Origin: CAYFZO01 sp965223735
GTDB lineage: Bacteria; Pseudomonadota; Gammaproteobacteria; Poriferisulfidales; Oxydemutatoraceae
Direction: 5' to 3'
Assembly: GCA_965223735.1 (NCBI GenBank)
Contig: OZ245010.1
Location: 1,426,001 to 1,490,000 of the forward strand
DNA length: 64,000 nucleotides
The notes under the pieces are model-generated. The model searched no databases. It was not told the DNA's origin and saw only the letters and a list, made by a program, of their open reading frames with translations. Numbering within the stretch: the first letter of the stretch is position 1; each line of letters begins with the position of its first letter. The position numbers were made by a program, and so were the translations under genes. Shown here piece after piece: positions 16,603 through 25,700 of the stretch.

Positions 16603-17892
16603 GTGATGCCTACGATCCGATCTGTAAAGGGTATGCACGATGTGCTGCCCGCCGAGAGTGCAGCGCTGAGGCGGATTGAAACGACGCTGGCTGAGACGCT
16701 CGGCGCTTTCGGTTATCGTGAGATCCGTCTGCCGACGCTCGAACGCACCGACCTTTTTTCGCGCTCGCTCGGGGAAGTCACCGACATCGTGGAAAAGGAG
16801 ATGTACACCTTTGAGGACCGTGGCGGCGAGCGTTTGAGTCTGCGTCCCGAAGGCACGGCGGGCTGCGTGCGCGCCGGGCTTCAGCACGGGCTGCTGTGTC
16901 CCGACTGCCGCCGTCGCTGGTGGTATTCGGGGGCGTTCTTCCGGCGCGAACGCCCGCAGAAGGGGCGTTATCGCCAGTTTCACCAGGTCGGCGCCGAAGC
17001 GTTCGGTTTCGCCGGCCCCGATATCGATGCCGAACTGCTGACGATGACCGCGTTAATGTGGGAGCGTCTCGGTCTCGCCGGCCGTTTTGTGCTTAAGCTG
17101 AACACGCTCGGCGACGTTGCTTCGCGCAAGCGTTATCGCGACGATCTGATCGCATATCTGACGCAACATGAAGACCGGCTGGACAAAGACGCACGCGAGC
17201 GTATTCATTCCAACCCGCTGCGCATTCTCGACAGCAAGGACGAAGAGGTTCGCGCCGTGGTTTCAGGCGCGCCGCGCCTGCCGGCGTATCTTGACCAGGA
17301 GTCCAGGCGCCATTTCGAATCGCTGAAGGCGATGCTCGACGCCGCCGGTGTTGAGTTCGAGGAGGACGAGCGTCTGGTGCGCGGACTCGATTACTACACG
17401 CGCACCGTGTTCGAGTGGGTGACACCCGACGCCGGCGCGCAGGCGACCGTGTGTGCCGGCGGCCGCTACGACGGGCTGGTCGAGATGCTGGGCGGTCCCG
17501 CGGTCGCGGCGGCGGGCTTTGCGCTGGGTCTCGAGCGCCTGGCGGCGCTGCTGGCGCCCGCCGAGGCTGCGGACACCGAGGCCGACGCGGGCGCCGTCAT
17601 CGACGCGTATATCGTTGCAGTGGGTGAGCAGGCCGAACTCGCGGTGCATCCACTGGCTGCCGGTCTGCGTCGTGCCCTGCCGCGCCGGTGCATCGTCGTC
17701 AACTGCGGCGGCGGCAGTTTCAAGGCGCAGATGAAACGCGCCGATAAACTGGGTGCGAAAGTCGCGTTGCTGATCGGCGATGACGAGATCCGGAAGGGCG
17801 TCGTTACAGTCAAGCCGCTGCGCGACGAACAAGAGCAGATTGAATTGCCCACGGCGCAAGTATGCGAGCGCTTGGAGCAGTATCTGCTGTGA
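16603..17892 (+). CDS. hisS: Histidyl-tRNA synthetase
   Basis: A 429-residue class II aminoacyl-tRNA synthetase. Visible class II motifs are LRPEGTAGCVRA (motif 2 region), the histidine-specific LVRGLDYYTRTVFEW, and motif 3 in AAGFALGLERLAAL. A C-terminal anticodon-binding domain covers roughly residues 335-429. It charges tRNA-His. It lies 9 bp after rodZ. Confidence 0.97.
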   Translation: MMPTIRSVKGMHDVLPAESAALRRIETTLAETLGAFGYREIRLPTLERTDLFSRSLGEVTDIVEKEMYTFEDRGGERLSLRPEGTAGCVRAGLQHGLLCPDCRRRWWYSGAFFRRERPQKGRYRQFHQVGAEAFGFAGPDIDAELLTMTALMWERLGLAGRFVLKLNTLGDVASRKRYRDDLIAYLTQHEDRLDKDARERIHSNPLRILDSKDEEVRAVVSGAPRLPAYLDQESRRHFESLKAMLDAAGVEFEEDERLVRGLDYYTRTVFEWVTPDAGAQATVCAGGRYDGLVEMLGGPAVAAAGFALGLERLAALLAPAEAADTEADAGAVIDAYIVAVGEQAELAVHPLAAGLRRALPRRCIVVNCGGGSFKAQMKRADKLGAKVALLIGDDEIRKGVVTVKPLRDEQEQIELPTAQVCERLEQYLL

Positions 17893-17922
17893 TAGAATTG
17901 CCGCCCTTTGGGACCGACGACA

Positions 17923-18003
17923 ATGGCTGAACCCCCGTTCAAAGTGGCCGACAGCCTGCTCCATCACTTGCACGACCCGCAAACTCCCGACAACGATGGC
18001 TAA
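17923..18003 (+). other. 26-codon reading frame overlapping the yfgM start, a duplicated start region
   Basis: A short frame, MAEPPFKVADSLLHHL and so on, begins 73 bp before yfgM and ends on a TAA that overlaps the yfgM start (ATGGCTAA). Its first 25 bases (ATGGCTGAACCCCCGTTCAA) nearly repeat the true yfgM start (ATGGCTAAACCCCCGCTTAA). It may be a by-product of local duplication, or a short translated leader coupled to yfgM. Confidence 0.4.
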
Positions 18004-18664
18004 ACCCCCGCTTAAGACGGCCGGATCCAACGACGAAGCGTTCACAACGCTGCGGCAATGGTGGGACGACAACGGCAAGTTTGTCGGCGCCGGGCTGGTG
18101 TTTGCGATCGCCGGCTTCGGCGGCTGGGAAGGGTGGAATTATTACCTCGACCGCCACGCCGCCGACGCGGCGGAGGCTTACGCCGCTTTCGCCGAGGCGC
18201 TGGCATCCGCCGACGTGGACGACGAACTGCCGGAATTGCCGCTCGGCGATTATATCGACACGCCCTATTCGGCATTCATGTACCTACAGCGTGCGCAATC
18301 CTTCATAAAACGAGGCGAACTCGCGGCTGCGGCCGACGACCTTCAGTGGGTGGCGGAAAACGCGATCCAGCCGATGCTCTCGGAGTTGGCCTACATTCGG
18401 CTCATGCGCGTATTGGTCGCTCTGGGAGATACGGATCGGGCGCTGAACGTGTTTGATGCGGTCCCGCTTTCCGAAAGTATGCGGCGCTATGCCGAACAGG
18501 TGCGTGGCGATGCGTTGCTGAAAAGCAATGATCCCGACGGTGCTCTCAAAGCTTATACCTCAGCTTGGCAGGACGCGCGGGTGAAAGCGGAGTTTCTGCG
18601 TCTGAAGATCGAGTCGTTCGGGCAGGCGGTTTCGCCGCCTCCGCCGCAAAATACCCCCCAATAA
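17996..18664 (+). CDS. yfgM: YfgM-like ancillary SecYEG translocon / TPR protein
   Basis: A 222-residue inner-membrane protein. WWDDNGKFVGAGLVFAIAGFGGWEGWNYY near residues 22-50 contains one transmembrane helix, and the periplasmic part is a TPR_21 helical domain (YSAFMYLQRAQSFIKRGELAAAADDLQWV). YfgM associates with SecYEG and periplasmic chaperones. The usual neighbours hisS and bamB flank it. The ATG at 17996 gives the family start (MAKPPLKT). Confidence 0.88.
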   Translation: MAKPPLKTAGSNDEAFTTLRQWWDDNGKFVGAGLVFAIAGFGGWEGWNYYLDRHAADAAEAYAAFAEALASADVDDELPELPLGDYIDTPYSAFMYLQRAQSFIKRGELAAAADDLQWVAENAIQPMLSELAYIRLMRVLVALGDTDRALNVFDAVPLSESMRRYAEQVRGDALLKSNDPDGALKAYTSAWQDARVKAEFLRLKIESFGQAVSPPPPQNTPQ

Positions 18665-18687
18665 TGCCCCCGCGCGGGTCGTGCGCC

Positions 18688-19893
18688 ATGTTTCATTGCC
18701 GGCTGTTTGCCATTGCTCTGTGCTGCCTTGCGTTGCCCGCCTGCGGCTGGATCAAGGACGCGGGTGTCGCGGTGTTCGGCGACGAATTATTGGGAGACGA
18801 TCCCAGGATACAGGCGCTGACCGAGTTCAAGCCGAGATTGAAACCTGAGAAGGTCTGGTCGAGCTCCGTCGGCGCCGGCGCCGAAGATTCTTATGCCAAG
18901 CTGTTGCCTTTAGTGCAGGGTGGCGCCGTGTTTGCGGGCGGGCCCAAGGGCCGCGTCGGTGCTTTTTCTGCGCGCAGCGGCAAGCGTTTGTGGAAACGTT
19001 CGCTGAATGTGCCGGTTTCGTTCGCTGTCGGCGGCGGCGGGCGCACGTTGATGGTGGGTACCATCACCGGCGAAGTCATCGCCTTTGCGGCGAACAGCGG
19101 CGACGAGATCTGGCGCCGGCGTTTCTCGGGCGACGAGATCACCGCGATCTCACGCCCTCACCGCAGCTTGGTGCTGGTGCGCGATTCGGGCGGGCGGGTC
19201 ATTGCCGTCGCGGTGGAGGATGGCGAGAAACTGTGGCAGTTCAAAACCGACTTGCCGACGTTGACGTTGCGCGGCATGAGCGTGCCGCGTTTGCATGAAG
19301 GCTTCGGGTTTGTCGGGCTTGATAGCGGCAAGTTGCTGATCGTCGCGCTCGAAAATGGGCGCGTCCAGCGCGAGCTCAGGATTGGCCTCACCACCAGGGG
19401 TTCAGATCTCGAGAGCATCGTTGATATCGACGGGCGGTTTCGGATATACGACGATGTTTTGTACGTCGCGGCTTACCGCGGGCGTGTGCTGGCGCTCGAT
19501 ATTGAGGCGCAGCGTGTTCTGTGGCTCGCCAAGTTTGAATCCTACGCTGGTCTCGATGTAGATGAGGAGTTCGTTTATCTGGTGGGGACGGGCGGTGAAG
19601 TGCGCGCGCTCGACCGCTTCACCGGCACCGAAATCTGGGACAATCCGGCGTTCGCCGTGCGCACCCTGAGTGCGCCGCTGGCGACCGGGAAGTTCGTCCT
19701 CGTCGGCGATAATCTCGGTTATCTGTACTGGCTGGCACGCGACGACGGCGCCATCCTCGCGCGCCGGCGCGTTATGCGCGCGCCGATTGCAAGCGCGCCG
19801 CTGGCGTGGCGCGACCAGGTGCTGGTGCTCGGACGCGGTAGCGATCTGGCATCCGCGAAGATCGCCGCGCGTCTGGCGGCACGTTCGAGGTGA
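18688..19893 (+). CDS. bamB: Outer membrane protein assembly lipoprotein BamB
   Basis: A 401-residue beta-propeller lipoprotein of the BAM complex that inserts outer-membrane proteins. The signal peptide ends at a lipobox (LCCLALPAC, lipidated Cys near residue 17). The body has repeated PQQ-like blades, for example GAFSARSGKRLWKRSL, IAFAANSGDEIWRRRF, IAVAVEDGEKLWQFKT and RALDRFTGTEIWDN. A start at 18664 in the same frame is also possible. Confidence 0.93.
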   Translation: MFHCRLFAIALCCLALPACGWIKDAGVAVFGDELLGDDPRIQALTEFKPRLKPEKVWSSSVGAGAEDSYAKLLPLVQGGAVFAGGPKGRVGAFSARSGKRLWKRSLNVPVSFAVGGGGRTLMVGTITGEVIAFAANSGDEIWRRRFSGDEITAISRPHRSLVLVRDSGGRVIAVAVEDGEKLWQFKTDLPTLTLRGMSVPRLHEGFGFVGLDSGKLLIVALENGRVQRELRIGLTTRGSDLESIVDIDGRFRIYDDVLYVAAYRGRVLALDIEAQRVLWLAKFESYAGLDVDEEFVYLVGTGGEVRALDRFTGTEIWDNPAFAVRTLSAPLATGKFVLVGDNLGYLYWLARDDGAILARRRVMRAPIASAPLAWRDQVLVLGRGSDLASAKIAARLAARSR

Positions 19894-19899
19894 GCCGCG

Positions 19900-21240
19900 A
19901 TGCTGAAAGTTGCGCTGGCTGGCAGAACCAATGTCGGTAAATCCACTTTATTCAATCAACTGACCCGCCGGCGCGACGCGATCGTCGCCGACGAGGCGGG
20001 GCTGACGCGCGACCGTCATTACGGTTGCGTCGAGGATGAAGGACGCCGCTGGCTGCTGATCGACACCGGCGGCCTGACCGGGGGTGCGGACGGAACAGAG
20101 GCCGCGGTCACCGAACAGGTGGTGGTGCAGACCGGGTGGGCGATCGCCGAAGCCGACCTGATCTGTTTTGTCGTCGATGCGCGCGAGGGGCTGACGGGCG
20201 CCGACGAGACGGCGGTGCAACAACTGCGCCGCGCCGACAAGACGGTCTGGCTCGTGATCAACAAGATGGACGGCTGCAACGAACATACGGTCGTCGCTGA
20301 GTTCGCGTCGCTAGGCCTCGCCGCCCACTTCCAAACGGCGGCGGCGCACGGACGCGGCATCGGCGCTTTGCGGCGTGCGCTCTCGGAGCAGGCCGCGCAT
20401 CTGCCTGACGATCTCGATGCCGCGCACCTGCCCGACGGCGTGCGCGTCGCGTTCCTCGGCAGGCCCAACGTCGGCAAGTCAACGCTGCTCAATCGCCTGC
20501 TCGGTGAAGAGCGCGTGCTCACCAGCGCGACACCGGGCACCACCCGCGACAGCATCGCGGTGCCTTTCGTCTTCAACCGCGAACACTTCGTGCTGGTGGA
20601 CACCGCCGGCGTGCGCCGGCGCAGCAAGGTGGATGCGCGCGTCGAGAAGTTCAGCGTGCTGAAGGCGCTTGAGAGCGTGATGCTCGCGGACGTTGTGGTA
20701 TTGGTGTGCGACGCCGCCGAAGGCATCACGACGCAGGACGCCGCCCTCGCCGACAAGGCGATATCGGCGGGACGTGCGTTGGTGGTGGCGGTGAACAAGC
20801 ACGATCTGGTCGCCGACGACGAGGCGCGCCACAAGTTGGAACGTAGCCGCGACCTCGGCCTGCGTTTTCTGCGCGGGGTTGAAGTGCTGGAACTGTCGGC
20901 GTTGCTGAACCGGGGGACAAAGCGCCTGATGCACTCGGTCCGTCGCGCCTGTGAGTCGGCGCGCGTTCATGTCCCGACGCCGCAGTGCACCAGGTTGCTC
21001 AACGGCGCGGTGCGGCGGAACCAGCCGCCGGTGGTGTCGGGCGGGCGCGTCAAATTGCGTTATGCGCATCAGGGCGGCACCTGCCCGCCGCGCTTCATTG
21101 TGTACGGCTCGCGCGTCGATGGCTTGCCGGCGTCATACCGCCGTTATCTCGAGAACTATTTCCGCGAGCAGCTGCAACTGGTCGGCACGCCAGTGATCTT
21201 TGAGTTCAGGCGCACACTGAACCGGTTTGTTCCTTCGTAG
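19900..21240 (+). CDS. der: Ribosome-associated GTPase Der (EngA)
   Basis: A 446-residue protein with two tandem G domains and a C-terminal KH-like domain, needed for 50S ribosome assembly. G1 motifs are AGRTNVGKSTLFNQL (N-terminal domain) and GRPNVGKSTLLNRLL (second domain). Each is followed by DTGG or DTAGV and by NKxD. The C-terminal region is in RRTLNRFVPS. The 3' end has been copied into the downstream spacer (see the repeat at 21223-21326). Confidence 0.96.
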   Translation: MLKVALAGRTNVGKSTLFNQLTRRRDAIVADEAGLTRDRHYGCVEDEGRRWLLIDTGGLTGGADGTEAAVTEQVVVQTGWAIAEADLICFVVDAREGLTGADETAVQQLRRADKTVWLVINKMDGCNEHTVVAEFASLGLAAHFQTAAAHGRGIGALRRALSEQAAHLPDDLDAAHLPDGVRVAFLGRPNVGKSTLLNRLLGEERVLTSATPGTTRDSIAVPFVFNREHFVLVDTAGVRRRSKVDARVEKFSVLKALESVMLADVVVLVCDAAEGITTQDAALADKAISAGRALVVAVNKHDLVADDEARHKLERSRDLGLRFLRGVEVLELSALLNRGTKRLMHSVRRACESARVHVPTPQCTRLLNGAVRRNQPPVVSGGRVKLRYAHQGGTCPPRFIVYGSRVDGLPASYRRYLENYFREQLQLVGTPVIFEFRRTLNRFVPS

Positions 21241-21326
21241 AAAGAGGAGTGTCTGACCCGCAGCTCGAACAGCGCCACGCTGCCCGACTCGGTTTGTTCC
21301 CTCGTAAAGAGAGGGTGTCTGACCCG
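21223..21326. repeat. Diverged tandem duplication across the der stop codon
   Basis: CGGTTTGTTCCTTCGTAG followed by a GTGTCTGACCCG end (21223-21260) recurs as CGGTTTGTTCCCTCGTAA with the same end (21290-21326), 67 bp later. The first copy holds the last codons and stop of der. Confidence 0.7.
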
Positions 21327-21481
21327 AACGGCTTGCGCTCCCTGCTCTTGCTTTCTTGCAGGGGTAAAGGCGCCTGCGCGACGGCCGGGATGCCGTTTTC
21401 TTGGAGAACCTCCTCATCACTGACCAGTGGGTTTGGCTTCTGGATGACCTGAAACGCATATTGCCCTACGATATATGAACT

Positions 21482-21863
21482 ATGACGGATGATGCGCAGA
21501 CAAAAAAGAAGCAGAAGCGGTTCAGCCCTGTTCACATTGCCGAGGGGGTTGTTGTCCTGCTGATCGTTGGGGCGATCGGTTGAGGGCTTAACTCGGCTTG
21601 GGGGGAATGTTGAAGGTCGCTTGGCCGATGTAGAAGAAACAAACGACAAGATAGAAGAAAATTATGAGACTTTGTTGGTTGGGAACGCAAAGTTGGAAAC
21701 CAGAATGGAAAATCTGGAAAAGAATTTACGAGATACAGAAAAAAGATTGGTGGCAAGGCTGGATGATGTCAGTGACAGGTTGCATGGTCTCGAGAGCACA
21801 CTGGGTGATCTCGGGCGTCTCGAGAACAAATTGGATCAACTGCTAAAAGACGGGAATGTATAG
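21482..21863 (+). pseudogene. Small membrane-anchored coiled-coil protein, frameshifted
   Basis: The first frame (21482-21583) reads MTDDAQTKKKQKRFSPVHIA and then a hydrophobic helix (EGVVVLLIVGAIG) before a stop. The overlapping +1 frame (TTG at 21567, stop at 21863) gives a long heptad-like coiled coil (ETNDKIEENYETLLVGNAKL, RLVARLDDVSDRLHGLESTL). One extra base near the GGGG at 21569-21572 would explain the split, giving a protein of about 125 residues with one membrane helix and a coiled coil. I do not recognise the family. It may be two separate short genes, but the adjacent gene has the same kind of break. Confidence 0.5.
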
Positions 21864-22128
21864 GATCAGGCTGTCGAGTGCCTGATTTTGCCAAGTCGGA
21901 GATGACCTTCTCCTAAAAGATGTTGATTTGCATGAGAGGTTTTTCCTGAATCTGATAAAGGGGACCTCAATGACTTTCTCCCGACGAAGGAAGCTTCGTA
22001 ATTGCAATAAGTTCTTAAGTTACTGAAGACCGTATTGTCGGGGGTGACGGTTGTTTTTCCGACTGCGCTGAGTGCCACGGCGACGCTTTTCAGTGTTTAT
22101 CCGGGGCGTTTGAAGTATAATTTCCCGC

Positions 22129-22414
22129 ATGAGCACTACCGCCTTATATAAAGCCCTGCTTGAGGTCAACCGTATCCGAGGCGTCCACCGAGAAAGCGGT
22201 TGACGGGCTGGTCGCGGCCAGTGAAGCCGCCACGAAGACTGATATCGCCAAGCTGGAGACCAAAGTGGAAACCAAGATGGAAGGGGTGGCGATGAAAGCC
22301 GACATCGCCAAGCTGGAAACCAACATCGCCGAGTTGGAAACCAGGATGCTCAGGTGGAATATCATCATCGCGGGCGTGATCATTGTCGCCGTGGGACTGA
22401 TCGTCAAACTCTGA
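22129..22414 (+). pseudogene. DUF1640-like coiled-coil/membrane protein, frameshifted
   Basis: The frame from ATG 22129 reads MSTTALYKALLE and stops at 22203. The +1 frame continues with VSEASTEKAVDGLVAASEAA, a coiled-coil of KLETKVETKMEG-type repeats, and a C-terminal membrane helix (WNIIIAGVIIVAVGLIVKL, ending 22414). Together they match small DUF1640-type proteins, which have an ALYKALLEAGVSE-like N-terminus, a coiled coil and a tail anchor. A single extra C near 22170 would account for the break. Function is unknown. Confidence 0.55.
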
Positions 22415-22768
22415 TGGGTGCGTATGTTTCCTTAATGGGCGTGGCCGTTCTGTTACAAAGTCCTGCTTGGGGTTGATGTGTCTGGGGAGAAGGTCAGAGG
22501 TTGAGAGCTCGTCGCAAATGGACGCTTTTGTCCGTATAACATATACAACCGAGCGGGAATAACTTTTTCTCTTAAAAACTTCAGGTTCGGCCGCCTTGAT
22601 TCACAAGGTTATTGTCATCGGTTGTCTTTGTGCAGAGGCGAGGACGGGATGGCAGGCCTGCGCTTTTTCGCTTTGCGTAGTAAACTTAATTTGATGGTAA
22701 ACTTGATTTTGATTCAACCGGTCGTAGGATTGCCGTAAAACCCACATTCTTTAAAAAGGAGAACCCCG
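22415..22768 (+). promoter_or_regulatory. Spacer and 5' region upstream of cas9
   Basis: This 354-bp stretch holds no gene I can support. Its last part is AT-rich, and AAAAAGGAG at about 22754-22762 is the cas9 ribosome site, 7 bp before the ATG. I cannot place a promoter with confidence. The drop in GC from about 22640 onward marks the left boundary of the CRISPR-Cas block. Confidence 0.4.
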
Positions 22769-25700
22769 ATGTCGGGGAAAGAGTTTATTAGTCCCATCGC
22801 AATTGATCTGGGTGCAAAAAACACCGGGGTTTATTTTGCTCACTATGAAGCCGGGAGCTCATTGGATGCGCTACAAAAAGAAGGCGCAAAAGAAGGGAAG
22901 GTTTATCAGCTGGAAAAAGGTAGTTACACCCTGCTAATGGTGAATCGAACTGCAAAGCGCCACCAAAGGCGTTGTTTTAACCGTCGCCAAATGGCCAAGC
23001 GGCTGTTTAAGCTGATCTGGTGCGAAAAGTTTAGGCTCCCATGGGATAAGGATGTTCAGCAGACCATTAGTTTTTTGATGAATCGCAGGGGGTTCAGCTT
23101 CCTTACCGAAGAATACGATGCAGAAGTGCTCAGCCGATTTCCTCAAGAGGCGTATGAGCTATTGCCAGAAGAGTTGAAAATCTCTTCAAACGAAGATGGA
23201 GAATATGACTTTGCCAGTGCCTTGACAGAATGGGCTAATAAAGGAAAAGAAACGGTAAAAGAACGATTTGATGCTATTAATGAAGAACCCACGCGCATCG
23301 ACAAAGAACTGGTTTTCATTGCAAGAACGAGAAAGCTTAAGGATTACTGCGAGACAAGAAAAAACAATCAAGAAATAAAAGAGGAAAAGGCTGAGGCTAA
23401 GGTAAAACTTTCCCAATTATCTAAATGGATATGGGATGAGTGGCGACAGAAGGGAGTCAAGCAGTTGGATGAAACTTTTGTTGCTGAAGACAAAAGTGAT
23501 GGTTCGGAAATTACATGGAAATATCTTTCTTCTTCTGGCTCGGTTATTTCTTTTGACTTGGTTACTTATCTCAATCAACAAACTCCAGAAGTTGCTGGCA
23601 AAATTTTAGATTCTTTACCCGATATTTCCGAAGAAGAAAAAAATCTGAAAGGCTCGATCTGGAATTTTAAAAAGAAATTCGAACTTGGAGACAAGGATTT
23701 CATGCCTCCCGAACCGCTCGAAGGGAAAGCAATTTTTGCTTGGAAGCAACTTCACCTTCAACATTTATCCTTTGCTCTATACAAAATCCTCAATGAGCTG
23801 CAATCCGGTGGTCGTCATCGCAGCAAGTACTTTGAAGAAGTCAAGAAGATTCTGGAAAACAAACACCATTCTCATCGTTACCTGAAAACTTTTTGTAAAA
23901 AGTTACAGGCGGGCGATTTTGCACCTTCTGATGTTGAAAAGCTGAAAAATCTCATCGGCCACCTCAGCAATCTGGAGCTCAAGCCCCTTAGAAAATATTT
24001 CAATGATAAAAGGCATAGAAACGGTGATCATTGGAGCGAAGATCGTCTAAGCGAATTATTTGGCCACTGGATTTTGCATGAGTGGCGCGTCAGTCCGGAA
24101 AAGGATAAGGACAAGGCTGAGGGCAAGGAGGGAAGTTATAAAAGTCTTTGTGAAAAATGGGGGAAAGGTTGCAAAGGCACAGTTATCGATTTTTGGTTGA
24201 AAACTGACCCCATTTCCACCGTTCCTCCTTACCAAGACAACAACAACCGGCGACCTCCTCGATGTCAGAGCTTGATACTTAACCCAATATTCTTGGACAA
24301 TAAATACCCTGAGTGGCGGGACTGGTCAGGAAAACTTAAAGAACTAGCATCAGTAAAAGAATATCTAGGTGGCTTTGAAGAAGACTTAAAAAGTTTAGAG
24401 AGCGGTAAGAAAAACTCATATTTCAGTAATGATGAAACCGGGAAGTTGAAAAAAGATTCCGGGAGAAGAACAAGCAAGGATTTAGACGCGCGTGTTCTGC
24501 AATTTATCTTAGACCGGGTAAAGGCAAGTGATGGGCTTAATCTCAATGAGATGTACAGTCATGCCAAAAAATATCGGCAGCCGCAGTCCACGCCACAAGA
24601 AAAAGAAAAGGCAAAAGAACAGTTGGAAAAGGCGATTAATGATAGCATTTTGCCTGATGAATTAAAAACCAAAAGAGATTATAAAGATGAAGGCATATTT
24701 GCGGATAGTGCTTTTCTGCATTTAATCTGCAAATACTATAAGTTGCGCCAGCGTGCCAGAGACGGCCGCATCTATATCCACCCGGAATATCGCTTTGTCA
24801 AAGGACGCGGTTATGAAAACACAGGCAGGTTTGATGATAAGAACCACTTGTTGACTTACTGCAATCACAAGCCGCGGCAGAAACGCTATCAGATGCTGGG
24901 GGATTTGGCGGGCTTGTTGCAGGTTTCACCAGATAAATTAGAGCAGATTGCTGACAAACAAGATGGGGAAACGATAGATGAAAAACTATTCAGCTGGCTA
25001 AATAGCATTCAGAGCTTGAAAGCAAATTGCGACCGGGCCGCAAAAGAGCAAAAAGAACGTCGAGGGCGTTTGAGGTTGGATATCCAGAATATATTTGGTC
25101 TTATTTATCATAAAAAAGGGAGTGAATCGTCGTCTGAAGGGGAAATCAAAAAAATCCTGAAAAGTTCCAGAGTGAATGAGGCCTCTAAACTCCACAATTT
25201 TTGTAAAAGGGCGAGAAAACTATGTCTGGATATTACTAAGTCTTTATATGACGGATCAGAACAGAAGCGATGGGAAGAATCTCTCGAGAGAAATCCGGCA
25301 GTTGCTGTTTATTTACTTGCACAAATCAACAACATTGCCTTCAAGGAACGTAGTGGTAATGCCAATACCTGCGCTGTATGCAGCACAGACAACGCTCAGC
25401 GGATGCAGACAGTCGAAAGCAAGGACGGCAAAGAGAACTACGCCAAAGCTCAGCGTCTTCCTGCCATTGAAACGCGCCTGATTGATGGCGCCGTGATGCG
25501 CATGGCGAGAATCGTGGGTGGCGCCATAGCCAAAGATAAATGGAAAAAAATCAAAGCTGAGCTGGAAGCGGGGAAGCACGTTCGTGTTCCCATCATCACG
25601 GAATCGAATCGTTTTGAGTTTGAACCGAATCTCCGGGAGATTAAAAACAAAAGTAAAAGAGAAGACAAAAATTTGCCCGCTTTGGCTGACGAAATTTTTA

